Source: Theodoxus fluviatilis (lineage: Eukaryota; Mollusca; Gastropoda; Cycloneritida; Neritidae). From it: a stretch of 64,000 bases of DNA. Every line of letters starts with the position of its first letter. The first letter of the stretch is position 1. The stretch lies in assembly GCA_034096865.1 (NCBI GenBank), contig JAWQFJ010001142.1, positions 260,079 to 324,078 of the forward strand, read 5' to 3'. A program made the position numbers and the translations under genes. Positions 1-12,870 of this stretch are shown here, piece after piece. The notes beneath the pieces are model-generated. The model had not been told where the DNA came from. It made no database searches and saw nothing but the letters and a program-made list of their open reading frames with translations.

Positions 1-136
1 TGATAGACTTAATAGTCTCCGAGAAAAATCCAACGTTAAAGTTTTCGGACGCCCGGACGCCCGGAGGCCCGGAAGCCCGGACAGACGAAACGGGTGAGTA
101 CATAGACTCACTTTTGCTTCGCATGTGAGTCAAAAA
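1..136 (-). mobile_element. 3'-end fragment of Helentron-like dispersed element (copy 1, cut by window edge)
   Basis: This matches the last part of the copies at 13795, 43240 and 47174: the words tgatagacttaatagtctcc, a GGAC/GGCCC-rich stretch, then the hairpin GACTCAC...GTGAGTC followed by an A run. Only this terminal part lies in the window. Its GGAC-rich stretch differs in length and phase from the other copies. The strand follows the Helentron interpretation given for the full copies. Confidence 0.75.
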
Positions 137-372
137 TGAGAATCCCGATGACAACACAAATACAATTAAAAAAATTAAGTTAGTTAGACATCTCAAACCA
201 GAGAAATAAATTATTCAAGGAAGGAAGAGGGGGAAGGAAAATGAAAGGGAGATAGTGGAGGCAGAAAACAGAAACAAAGAAGGTCAGAGGATTGGAAAAC
301 TGTGCGAGCATCATGCAGCTACACTGGAATAGGAAGGGCGAGAGGAAGGGGCGGGCAGGGTGCTGTGCTTAC
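137..372. other. intron downstream of exon 14, no feature
   Basis: AT-rich then purine-rich sequence (about 215-350) with no reading frame or repeat I recognise. It is the first part of the intron after exon 14, whose donor is GTAAGC. Nothing else is supported here. Confidence 0.4.
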
Positions 373-478
373 CGAAGTACTGGTTGCGCCTGCGGGAGGA
401 CTGCTTGTAGTAGCTGTGAGCGTCCTTGTGCTTGCTGCTGGGAGTGACGGACGCATGGGTCTCCACCTCCGCCTGCAA
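373..478 (-). CDS. CDKL5: CDKL5-like exon 14 (C-terminal tail, residues 634-668)
   Basis: This 106-bp exon opens in phase 0 and closes in phase 1. The acceptor is ctgttggcag and the donor is GGTAAGC. It reads [20 protein letters not shown] and continues with a Ser/Tyr/Arg-rich stretch, [15 protein letters not shown]. The basic, serine-rich character fits the long disordered tail of CDKL5 kinases, though no specific motif identifies it. It is joined to the gene by its strand, its splice sites and a phase that fits exon 13 (phase 0 to phase 0). The frame continues past the left edge. Confidence 0.75.
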
Positions 479-3400
479 CTGCCAACAGGAAATTAGTCAA
501 CCCCTTGCCTCCACTCCGTTTTCCATGAGATGAAGTTCCTAAGTTCTGTCCAGTTTAAATCACTGACTTAAACAAAAAGATAACATTAAGTTATTAATCA
601 TTTAAAATGTTTCTCTGATTAATTGGTAAAATTCTAAAACAGCCTCATCATCTAAACATTTAATCACATGCAGTTTTACTCTGGGTTCAATGAAGTATTA
701 TCTTTTAATTAATACACAATACAATCAGAAAACAACCAAAATTACTGTCCCAGGCTTTACTGTAGCAATATACACGACAAAACAAGGTCAACATTTCGAG
801 TAGAAACTCTTCTTCTGGACAACAACACAAACAAAAAAGACAACACTTAACTCAGTGACTGGTGTGGGCAGGAGGAAATGAAGTTGTGAGGTGTAAGAGG
901 AGGGGGTATGTAGATGTGAATGTATTTCACTTTCGTGAGCGGGAGCTCATGATATTATTATAACAATACACATGCCCAAACAAGGTCAATGTTTAGAGTA
1001 GAGATTCTTCTTCAGTGTAACACAATACCATATGAAAACTTGAATTATAAATCATACATGTAGAGAAAGAAATATCTTAATCATGACACCTCACTGGTGA
1101 AGCTAATCAAAAGTACACAAGGAGAGAAGCCCATTCTCTTTCCCTACAAAGTGTGCACAGGGAGTCCTACCTTGGCATCTGACATATTCTTTGTGAGAGT
1201 ATACATTGGAGCACCATCTTTTTTCTTTCGTAATGTACTGGACTTTATTCTTTCTATTTCATCCTGCTTTTCCTGATTGAGAAACTGAAACAAAAACAGT
1301 GGGAAAAATTTATATAGTGCATTTTTCAGCTGGGTGGTCACAGAGCCAAGATAAATGATGAATGTGTCATGAGTTCTACTGTGATGATCTCCAAGATCCA
1401 TGTGGAGACTTTCTGATCAAACGCCGAGAGACTTATCAAGGTAAAGAGTGCGTAGTGCAGACTGAGGGAGAAAAACTACAGATCTGTTATAAGATCAATG
1501 AAAAGAGAAAGATGGGCAACATAAAATTCTCCATTCAGTGGAGAACCTACATTGCAGTCTTCACTTTTACTGAACATGCTCTATCGTAGTCATGCTCTAT
1601 CGTAGTCATGCTCTATCGTAGTCATGCTCTATCGTAGTCATGCTCTATCGTAGTCATGCTCTATCGTAGTCATGCTCTATCGTAGTCATGCTCTATCGTA
1701 GTCATGCTCTATCGTAGTCATGCTCTATCGTAGTCATGCTCTATCGTAGTCATGCTCTATCGTAGTCATGCTCTATCGTAGTCATGCTCTATCGTAGTCA
1801 TGCTCTATCGTAGTCATGCTCTATCGTAGTCATGCTCTATCATAGTCACGCTCTATCGTAGTCACGCTCTATCGTAGTCATGCTCTATCGTAGTCATGCT
1901 CTATCGTAGTCATGCTCTATCGTAGTCATGCTCTATCATAGTCATGCTCTATCGTAGTCATGCTCTATCGTAGTCATGCTCTATCGTAGTCATGCTCTAT
2001 CATAGTCATGCTCTATCGTAGTCATGCTCTATCGTAGTCATGCTCTATCGTAGTCATGCTCTATCATAGTCATGCTCTATCGTAGTCATGCTCTATCGTA
2101 GTCATGCTCTATCATAGTCATGCTCTATCGTAGTCATGCTCTATCGTAGTCATGCTCTATCATAGTCATGCTCTATTGTAGTCATGCTCTATCGTGGTCA
2201 TGCTCTATCGTAGTCATGCTCTATCGTAGTCATGCTCTATCGTAGTCATGCTCTATCGTAGTCATGCTCTATCGTAGTCATGCTCTATTGTAGTCATGCT
2301 CTATCGTAGTCATGCTCTATCATAGTCATGCTCTATCGTAGTCATGCTCTATCGTAGTCATGCTCTATCGTAGTCATGCTCTATCATAGTCATGCTCTAT
2401 CGTAGTCATGCTCTATCGTAGTCATGCTCTATCGTAGTCATGCTCTATCATAGTCATGCTCTATCATAGTCATGCTCTATCATAGTCATGCTCTATCGTA
2501 GTCATGCTCTATTGTAGTCATGCTCTATCGTAGTCATGCTCTATCATAGTCATGCTCTATCGTAGTCATGCTCTATCGTAGTCATGCTCTATCGTAGTCA
2601 TGCTCTATCATGGTCATGCTCTATCGTAGTCATGCTCTATCATAGTCATGCTCTATCGTAGTCATGCTCTATCGTAGTCATGCTCTATCGTAGTCATGCT
2701 CTATCATAGTCATGCTCTATCGTAGTCATGCTCTATCGTAGTCATGCTCTATCGTAGTCATGCTCTATCGTAGTCATGCTCTATCATAGTCATGCTCTAT
2801 CGTAGTCATGCTCTATCATGGTCATGCTCTATCGTAGTCATGCTCTATCGTAGTCATGCTCTATCGTAGTCATGCTCTATCGTAGTCATGCTCTATCGTA
2901 GTCATGCTCTATCGTAGTCATGCTCTATCATAGTCATGCTCTATCGTAGTCACGCTCTATCGTAGTCATGCTCTATCATGGTCACGCTCTATCGTAGTCA
3001 TGCTCTATCATAGTCATGCTCTATCGTAGTCATGCTCTATCGTAGTCATGCTCTATCGTAGTCATGCTCTATCATAGTCATGCTCTATCGTAGTCATGCT
3101 CTATCGTAGTCATGCTCTATCGTAGTCATGCTCTATCGTAGTCATGCTCTATCGTAGTCATGCTCTATCATAGTCACGCTCTATCGTAGTCATGCTCTAT
3201 CGTAGTCATGCTCTATCGTAGTCATGCTCTATCGTGGTCATGCTCTATCGTAGTCATGCTCTATCGTAGTCATGCTCTATCGTAGTCATGCTCTATCGTA
3301 GTCATGCTCTATCGTAGTCATGCTCTATCGTAGTCATGCTCTATCATAGTCATGCTCTATCGTAGTCATGCTCTATCGTAGTCATGCTCTATCGTAGTCA

Positions 3401-5707
3401 TGCTCTATCGTAGTCATGCTCTATCGTAGTCATGCTCTATCGTAGTCATGCTCTATCGTAGTCATGCTCTATCGTAGTCACGCTCTATCGTAGTCATGCT
3501 CTATCGTAGTCATGCTCTATCGTAGTCACGCTCTATCGTAGTCACGCTCTATCGTAGTCATGCTCTATCATAGTCACGCTCTATCGTAGTCATGCTCTAT
3601 CATGGTCACGCTCTATCGTAGTCATGCTCTATCATGGTCATGCTCTATCGTAGTCATGCTCTATCGTAGTCATGCTCTATCATGGTCACGCTCTATCGTA
3701 GTCACGCTCTATCGTAGTCATGCTCTATCATGGTCACGCTCTATCGTAGTCATGCTCTATCATGGTCACGCTCTATCGTAGTCATGCTCTATCGTAGTCA
3801 TGCTCTATCGTAGTCATGCTCTATCGTAGTCATGCTCTATCGTAGTCATGCTCTATCATAGTCATGCTCTATCGTAGTCATGCTCTATCGTAGTCATGCT
3901 CTATCGTAGTCATGCTCTATTGTAGTCATGCTCTATTGTAGTCATGCTCTATCGTAGTCATGCTCTATCGTAGTCATGCTCTATCGTAGTCATGCTCTAT
4001 CGTAGTCATGCTCTATCGTAGTCATGCTCTATCGTAGTCATGCTCTATCGTGGTCATGCTCTATCGTAGTCATGCTCTATCGTAGTCATGCTCTATCGTA
4101 GTCATGCTCTATCGTAGTCACGCTCTATCGTAGTCACGCTCTATCGTAGTCATGCTCTATCGTAGTCACGCTCTATCGTAGTCATGCTCTATCGTAGTCA
4201 CGCTCTATCGTAGTCATGCTCTATCGTAGTCATGCTCTATCGTAGTCATGCTCTATCGTAGTCACGCTCTATCGTAGTCATGCTCTATCGTAGTCATGCT
4301 CTATCGTAGTCACGCTCTATCGTAGTCATGCTCTATCGTAGTCATGCTCTATCGTAGTCATGCTCTATCGTAGTCATGCTCTATCGTAGTCATGCTCTAT
4401 CGTAGTCATGCTCTATCATAGTCATGCTCTATCGTAGTCATGCTCTATCGTAGTCATGCTCTATCGTAGTCATGCTCTATCGTAGTCATGCTCTATCGTA
4501 GTCATGCTCTATCGTAGTCATGCTCTATCATAGTCATGCTCTATCGTAGTCATGCTCTATCGTAGTCATGCTCTATCGTAGTCATGCTCTATCGTAGTCA
4601 CGCTCTATCGTAGTCATGCTCTATCGTAGTCATGCTCTATCGTAGTCATGCTCTATCGTAGTCATGCTCTATCGTAGTCATGCTCTATCGTAGTCATGCT
4701 CTATCGTAGTCATGCTCTATCGTAGTCATGCTCTATCGTAGTCATGCTCTATCGTAGTCATGCTCTATCGTAGTCATGCTCTATCGTAGTCATGCTCTAT
4801 CGTAGTCATGCTCTATCGTAGTCATGCTCTATCGTAGTCATGCTCTATCGTAGTCATGCTCTATCGTAGTCATGCTCTATCGTAGTCATGCTCTATCGTA
4901 GTCACGCTCTATCGTAGTCATGCTCTATCGTAGTCATGCTCTATCGTAGTCATGCTCTATCGTAGTCATGCTCTATCGTAGTCATGCTCTATCGTAGTCA
5001 TGCTCTATTAGTGACTATGAAATGAGTGAATGCAGAAATCTAGATAAACATAACTGCATGGGCTTAAATGCTCATGTGATGTCTTTAAATAAATATAGAT
5101 TAGCATGTTTTTCAAAAGAAACACACACACACATATATGCATATGTATGCATTCATACACACACATACACATGCATTCACAAACACACACACACGCATTC
5201 ACACACATACACACACTGTCATGACTTGGTTTAATATTTTGTAACTTTAAGAAATTATAGAGAATGTTGTCTCTGTGGTGACTTGCTGACTACGCATTTT
5301 CATAACATTTTGCACGTGTTTTGTGTTTTTAATCGTTCTGCAGAACTTTTTTTTGGGTGCATAATTGGATTGTTAGCGGTCGGCATCACATATAAATAGA
5401 AGAGAGATTGATAAGGAATGGGAACATGATAACTGACTAAGAACTGTTAATGTTAAGCCCGCTGGGCGTTTTTTTCATTTGGATAATTGTTTTTGTTTCT
5501 TCTTTTCATTTTTATTTGTATGTTCAGTTAGTGAGAGTTTTGTTTGAAAGATGTCTATGTAATTGGTTGGTTGTTTTTAGGTCAAATTCGGTTTATGGCG
5601 TCTTTGTCTTTAAATGTGATTAGTGACTGAGGAAGGAATTTCCCTTATTTATTTATTTTTAACTGTCCAGTTGGGCGTCGAGCCACCTTCCACCTACCTC
5701 AACCGCG

Positions 5708-5738
<31 letters not shown>

Positions 5739-8700
5739 CATACATATTCATTCATACACACACATATACATGCAATCATACACACACACACATGCATTCA
5801 CAAACACATTCACACACATGCATGCACACATTCACACTCCATAATTCACACACTCTTCCTACCTTCCTTCTGTCTGCCTTCGGACTGGAAGCTGTTGTCC
5901 TTGAGGTGTTGGACTGTCCAGGAGAGAAGGACAGCAAACTTTCTACAGGGGCAGGAATGTTTACAGTGTATGTGGTTTCTCGGCCTAGCGTAAGACAGCT
6001 TTTTGACTCGCTGACATCCCCACACTCAACCGGATCTTCCAGTCCTGGCATTGGAGACGGCAGCTCCCGGCCTTCTGGGACACAACCCACTCCTGCTGCT
6101 CCCCCTGCATCCTTTTTCTTGAGGAACCTGGAATCACTGGGGGTCCAGTCCATCTCCTCTGCGGCCAGGGTGGGTGGGGGGGCAAGAGTGTCACTGGGGG
6201 TGGCCCGACCCTTGTCTTGTGTGGTTGGGCCCAACACGCTGTCCAAAAGTCCCCCATTACGGAAGTCTGAAAATGTGCTATGGTGGCGGGCGTCAATTGT
6301 CTGCTGACCAGCTTTAGACACAGGCTTGCCCCCAGTCTTGCAGTCTATGACCAGAAGAGAGGTATTTGTGTCCCTCCCTGTGTCACCCTCACCCCCCAGC
6401 ACTCCCCTCCCTGGTGGAGGGATTTTGGAGTCTTTGGGAGGAGTTCTGGAAAGGACGAGCACTTCCTTGTCACTCCTCTCCTCACTGCTCTGTTGTTTGA
6501 GCAAGGGAGCTGGAGGGTCCTTGACAGACGTGGCAGTGGACTGCTGCTTGGCCTGCTTGATGAACTTGCTCTGCGACTGTGGGGCAATGACGTTGTCATC
6601 TGCTGTGTCCATCTTCTCTACCTCCTGGCCGTTGGCTGTCTGGCCTGTCCCTGGTCGTGTGAAGTTTTCCCGCAAATTCTCACTGTGACGAGACAGATTT
6701 GATTTATAGGATCAATTGTAAAATGTACATCCTGTCACAGTGATTGCAGTTCCAGGCTTTCACATAATCCTTTGATCATTTGTGCAAGAGATGTAGTTTT
6801 AAACGATTGAAAACAATAATGAAAACAAGGTTGAAGAGTTTTTGAAAATTATTTGCTGAAGGAAGTATACTGTATTTAGCCTTCCAAAACTTATATCTTC
6901 CTTGTACAAGAATGATTTTTTTTCTACTAAATCTACATAAGCAGATCAGTGAAGTAAATCAACCAACCAACTCACTCACAAAAAGTTCTGCATGAAATTT
7001 TCTCAGCAGGCCAAACTGGCCGTCAAGTCTAGGAAGAAGATGGAAGAGCAGTAACCACCTGTTCATTTTCTCTATGTAATCCGTTTTCCTCTTCTTGGAG
7101 AGACTGCCTTTGGAGCGCCTGGCAGTGTGGGTGATAGGGAAGAGGGCGCGCTCTGTGACGAAGGCATCGTGCTGCAGACACTCCAAGACACTCAGGCGGT
7201 CCTCGGGCTCCAGCTGTAGCGTCTTCTGCTCAACACAAGCAGCAGCACAGCTCAGCATCACGTACAGGCACGGTCAGTGTGTCCTGGGATATTCATGGTC
7301 CACTGACTTTACATGCATGTGCAGCATCACACTGCGTTGTGAAGACTAAAAAAACTTTCCTTTTACACGGAAAAGATTGAGACTTAAAAAAATGTAAATA
7401 GTTGAATAAATATGTGGATGAAAACGCCTTTTGCACTAGTGTGAATATGACCAAACAAAATTCCTGCAACTGCCCCTCCAAAATACCACAACAGTTTTTG
7501 TGTTACACTATACGTGTAGCTAGTATGCCAAGACGAGTTATCTCCCTTTCTCCCTTCGGCTCCTCTTCCTTCTTCGTCCTACTTTCCCCTCGTGTCTTGT
7601 AAGGCAGTCGAATAAAGCCGGTATCCTAAACGGACGCCTCGCCATCTCTCTCCTTGATTCCGCATCACGACAGACGCGTACGGCACAAAACATACACTAA
7701 CAATGCTTTAAATCTATGATGGAATGCAAACAAATGCACACCATCAAAGGTACATGTTTATCATTGAAAATGTTTAAGGAGAAACCACAATGCATGGGTC
7801 TTGAAATACACAAAATATGAAGTATGGGAAAACACAGTGTATGATTTCCTGACCTCCATGAAGTCGATGAGGACGCTGCCAAGGATGCCTTGATAGCGCT
7901 TGGGCAGCGTCTGGTGCTGCCTCACTGCGGGGAACTGAGAGACAGAGGTGAATACAGTGTCTGCATCACCAAGTGTATGGCCATGGGAATCAAAGCATTA
8001 CAAGTGCTCACCAAATATTTACCCTGCACATTTTCCAAAGTTGTCGTTCGAATCAATACATTATAGTAAAATCATCTTTGTTATCAGCACATTCATAGTG
8101 AGCTTCAAAGATCAGTAACATTTTTCCAGTAGCTAAACCCTGGTATGTTTCACCTTACGCAACCATAACTCCTTCATACTTTCAAAGCAAACAATAATCT
8201 ATGTATGATGATTATAGCAAAATGCCATTTCACAGATATCACATAATCAGATTGTGAGATTCCTCTTAGAACAATGCAATCCAGTCATAGACTTATCAAA
8301 GCTTTGAAAGATGACAAGAAAACCATCTGTTGCACTCTTCTCTGCAATATCTTGATATACGGGGGTTCTCCTGGCTTGCGCTAGGAAGTCGGTCGAAGTG
8401 ACAGACACTGGTGGTCGTTTCCAATGAACTTTATTCACGCACTGACCTCTACAGTGGTGAAAATCAGCAACAGCAATTCGTAGCACTCCCACAGCTCCAC
8501 TCTGCTTACAGTACCGCAGAGGCTCGCTAGCACACAGCAGAAAACTCGCTACCTCGGGGGTCAAAGCTCTCACCTTTGACTCTGCCGTATCTGCTGCTCT
8601 CCCTCTCTCACTCGCTTTCGCTCCTTATATACCTTTACACAATTTCTAGAAACTACCAGCACAATATCGCATTTACTCCCACATTCCTAACTGCAACGCG

Positions 8701-11700
8701 ACTGACTTACTGTGTCACAACAAGCTAATATTAGCCTAACTCGGTCGCGCGTGGGTCAAGGCCGTGACCTGACTGATAAACACGCCTGCGACGCTGCCAG
8801 CAACACTGGAGAAAATTCTAGTGTCTTCACAACACATCATAGCTCCACAGTGAACAAGATCTACTGTTTCAGTGAAGATTTTGCGCTGCCTGGGTTTCTC
8901 GTGGAAAATAAGGTCAGTTTGCTCAGGCATCTGACAAGTTTAAGGAAAAACAAGACAGCTTTCTGGTGCCATGAGACCCTGGTATCTGACAAGGAAACAC
9001 AAGACAGCTTTCTGGTGCCATGAGACCCTGGTATCTGACAAGGAAAAACAAGACAGCTTTCTGGTGCTTTGAGACCCTGGTATCTGACAAGGAAACACAA
9101 GACAGCTTTCTGGTGCCTTGAGACCCTGGTATCTGACAAGGAAATACAAGACAGCTTTCTGGTGCCATGAGACCCTGGTATCTGACAAGGAAACACAAGA
9201 CAGCTTTCTGGTGCTTTGAGACCCTGGTATCTGACAAGGAAAAACAAGACAGCTTTCTGGTGCCATGAGACCCTGGTATCTGACAATGAAATACAAGACA
9301 GCTTTCTGGTGCCTTGAGACCCTGGTATCTGACAAGAAATACAAGACAGCTTTCTGGTGCCTTGAGACCCTGGTATCTGACAAGGAAACACAAGACAGCT
9401 TTCTGGTGCCTTGAGACCCTGGTATCTGACAAGGAAACACAAGACAGCTTTCTGGTGCCTTGAGACCCTGGTATCTGACAAGGAAATACAAGACAGCTTT
9501 CTGGTGCCATGAGACCCTGGTATCTGACAAGGAAAAACAAGACAGCTTTCTGGTGCCTTGAGACCCTGGTATCTGACAAGGAAACACAAGACAGCTTTCT
9601 GGTGCCTTGAGACCCTGGTATCTGACAAGGAAACACAAGACAGCTTTCTGGTGCCTTGAGACCCTGGTATCTGACAAGGAAACACAAGACAGCTTTCTGG
9701 TGCCATGAGACCCTGGTATCTGACAAGGAAACACAAGACAGCTTTCTGGTGCCTTGAGACCCTGGTATCTGACAAGGAAACACAAGACAGCTTTCTGGTG
9801 CCATGAGACCCTGGTATCTGACAAGGAAACACAAGACAGCTTTCTGGTGCCATGAGACCCTGGTATCTGACAAGGAAACACAAGACAGCTTTCTGGTGCC
9901 TTGAGACCCTGGTATCTGACAAGGAAAAACAAGACAGCTTTCTGGTGCCTTGAGACCCTGGTATCTGACAAGGAAACACAAGACAGCTTTCTGGTGCCTT
10001 GAGACCCTGGTATCTGACAAGGAAACACAAGACAGCTTTCTGGTGCCATGAGACCCTGGTATCTGACAAGGAAACACAAGACAGCTTTCTGGTGCCATGA
10101 GACCCTGGTATCTGACAAGGAAATACAAGACAGCTTTCTGGTGCCTTGAGACCCTGGTATCTGACAAGGAAACACAAGACAGCTTTCTGGTGCCATGAGA
10201 CCCTGGTATCTGACAAGGAAACACAAGACAGCTTTCTGGTACCTTGAGACCCTGGTATCTGACAAGGAAACACAAGACAGCTTTCTGGTGCCATGAGACC
10301 CTGGTATCTGACAAGGAAACACAAGACAGCTTTCTGGTGCCTTGAGACCCTGGTATCTGACAAGGAAACACAAGACAGCTTTCTGGTACCTTGAGACCCT
10401 GGTATCTGACAAGGAAACACAAGACAGCTTTCTGGTACCTTGAGACCCTGGTATCTGACAAGGAAACACAAGACAGCTTTCTGGTGCCTTGAGACCCTGG
10501 TATCTGACAAGTAAACACAAGACAGCTTTCTGGTGCCATGAGACCCTGGTATCTGACAAGGAAACACAAGACAGCTTTCTGGTGCCTTGAGACCCTGGTA
10601 TCTGACAAGGAAACACAAGACAGCTTTCTGGTGCCTTGAGACCCTGGTATCTGACAATGAAATACAAGACAGCTTTCTGGTACCTTGAGACCCTGGTATC
10701 TGACAAGGAAACACAAGACAGCTTTCTGGTGCCATGAGACCCTGGTATCTGACAATGAAACACAAGACAGCTTTCTGGTGCCATGAGACCCTGGTATCTG
10801 ACAAGGAAAAACAAGACAGCTTTCTGGTGCCATGAGACCCTGGTATCTGACAATGAAATACAAGACAGCTTTCTGGTGCCTTGAGACCCTGGTATCTGAC
10901 AAGGAAATACAAGACAGCTTTCTGGTGCCTTGAGACCCTGGTATCTGACAATGAAACACAAGACAGCTTTCTGGTGCCTTGAGACCCTGGTATCTGACAA
11001 TGAAAAACAAGACAGCTTTCTGGTACCTTGAGACCCTGGTATCTGACAAGGAAAAACAGCTTTCTGGTGCCATGAGACCCTGGTATCTGACAATGAAACA
11101 CAAGACAGCTTTCTGGTGCCTTGAGACCCTGGTATCTGACAAGGAAAAACAAGACAGCTTTCTGGTACCTTGAGACCCTGGTATCTGGGATTCTCATGGA
11201 AGAGCGTCATTTGATCTGGGGGCAGCTGTCCCACGATTTTCTGGATGACGTACAGCTGGTCAATTTCACTGTCCCCTGGGAAGAGTGGCTGTCCATCACT
11301 CAGCTCCCCAAGGATGCAGCCTATGGCCCAGATGTCCACTGCCTTGCCATAGGGAGCACTGCAAGTAAAAAGGGCACCTGTGAGCTCTCTTTGGATTGAA
11401 TGCATGTCACTTTTTTGCTCTTGCAGAAACAGCCCAGTAAGCTTTGCACACTGCTGTGTTTCAAGAAAAAAGTTGATCATAATGAAGACATACTTCAAAT
11501 CTTAGGACTAGCTATGTGACTTTGTAAAAGCCAAGGCTTTGAGTGAGGTTTTATAAATTTCATGTCATGCAATTACTCAACAGGACACCAAAGTAAAATG
11601 CTTGTTTATGCCAAAAGTGAGCTTCATTTTGCAATTTCAAGTGGGGATAGATGGATGGATGGATGGATGGATGGATGGATGGATGGATGGATGGATGGAT

Positions 11701-12795
11701 GGATGGATGGATGGATGGATGGATGGATGGATAGCGTTTTATGGCCTATCAGCCTTTGTAGGCTCTGTAAAGCCACGAAATGTGGTGGGTCAATTCTTAC
11801 CCCAAACCCACAGGGGGATTCAGGTGGGAAAGTGATCAAGTTTACTGAAACTTTAAAGCTGGATCTTTGCCCATTTCTCATTGACAAAAATTATTTGCAA
11901 ATGTCAAAGGCATCTTTTGTTTTTTTGTTTTTCCTTTAGCAGAAAAAAGCAAGGGCCGGTGTCCGGTACAAACACAAATGCTGCATAGACATTTCTTCAA
12001 CCATGCTGCAACACAGAAATTCCGCAAGTCTTAATACAGCAAAGAGTGCATGAGTCATTTTCGCCTTTTCAAACACTATTCAGTTCATGAGTTCCTGCAG
12101 GCACATCCAGTGGCCACTCCACACCCACTCACCCAAGCAGCAGTTCAGGGGAGCGGTACCAGCGCGTGGCCACGTACTCCGTGTATGTCCCGTCCTCTCC
12201 CTTGCTGATGGGCCTTGCAAACCCTGGCATGCAAAACAGACCATCAGCTCCAGTATTCACACATCACAGTATTACTTTCAATCTCTCAAACACCTTGGGA
12301 AATATGCATTGAGTTTCTTAAGGCACCAAGAGTTGCTTCCCCTTTTTAACCAAGATGCAGATTTATTGTGTATGATTTTAAAGCATGGACAATTTCCAGC
12401 CTCATTAACTCAGAAACTTCACAAAGAGTTTGACAGGAATGGCCTCTTATAACTAATCATCTTTATGTAATGGCTATAAAAAAAGGACTTTGCTGTCATG
12501 AAATGTTATGACAGATGCAAGCACTGAATTTGAGCATTCCTATCATCCAGTTGTACATTTCATTTACCACGTGGATTTTTGCACAGGAAGTGAATGTTTG
12601 TCCTACTTACCAAAGTCACAAAGTTTCAATGTGCCATTTTTGCTGATGAGTAAATTTTCAGGTTTAATATCTGAAAAAATACAAAGAGTGTATGAAAAAA
12701 AGTTATTTCAGCAATACATACATGTACACAGGCAAAGGGTATAGACAAACAGACAGATGGACTGACAGATAGATGGATAACAGACATACAGATAG

Positions 12796-12870
<75 letters not shown>

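Noticed and set aside
5776..5862. Extension of exon 12 into a Cys/Val/Met-rich tail
   Set aside because: The tail is the translated CA microsatellite beyond a good donor (AAG|GTAGGA), and the next exon joins in phase from that donor.
8353..8719. TATA box with downstream sequence as an internal CDKL5 promoter
   Set aside because: The TATA and poly(A) signals are spaced as in an LTR, and no coding exon starts downstream except constitutive exon 10, so an LTR explanation is simpler.
8861..11197. Long minus-strand frames through the 49-bp array, one fused to real kinase sequence
   Set aside because: The fusion arises because exon 9 reads into the array past its donor. The protein homology stops at GLK, exactly at the human exon boundary, and resumes in exon 10.
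12133..12223. Identification as an ERK-type MAP kinase from the TEY motif
   Set aside because: TEY is also present in CDKL kinases. The αC region [15 protein letters not shown], the MPNGVP segment and all exon lengths match CDKL5.
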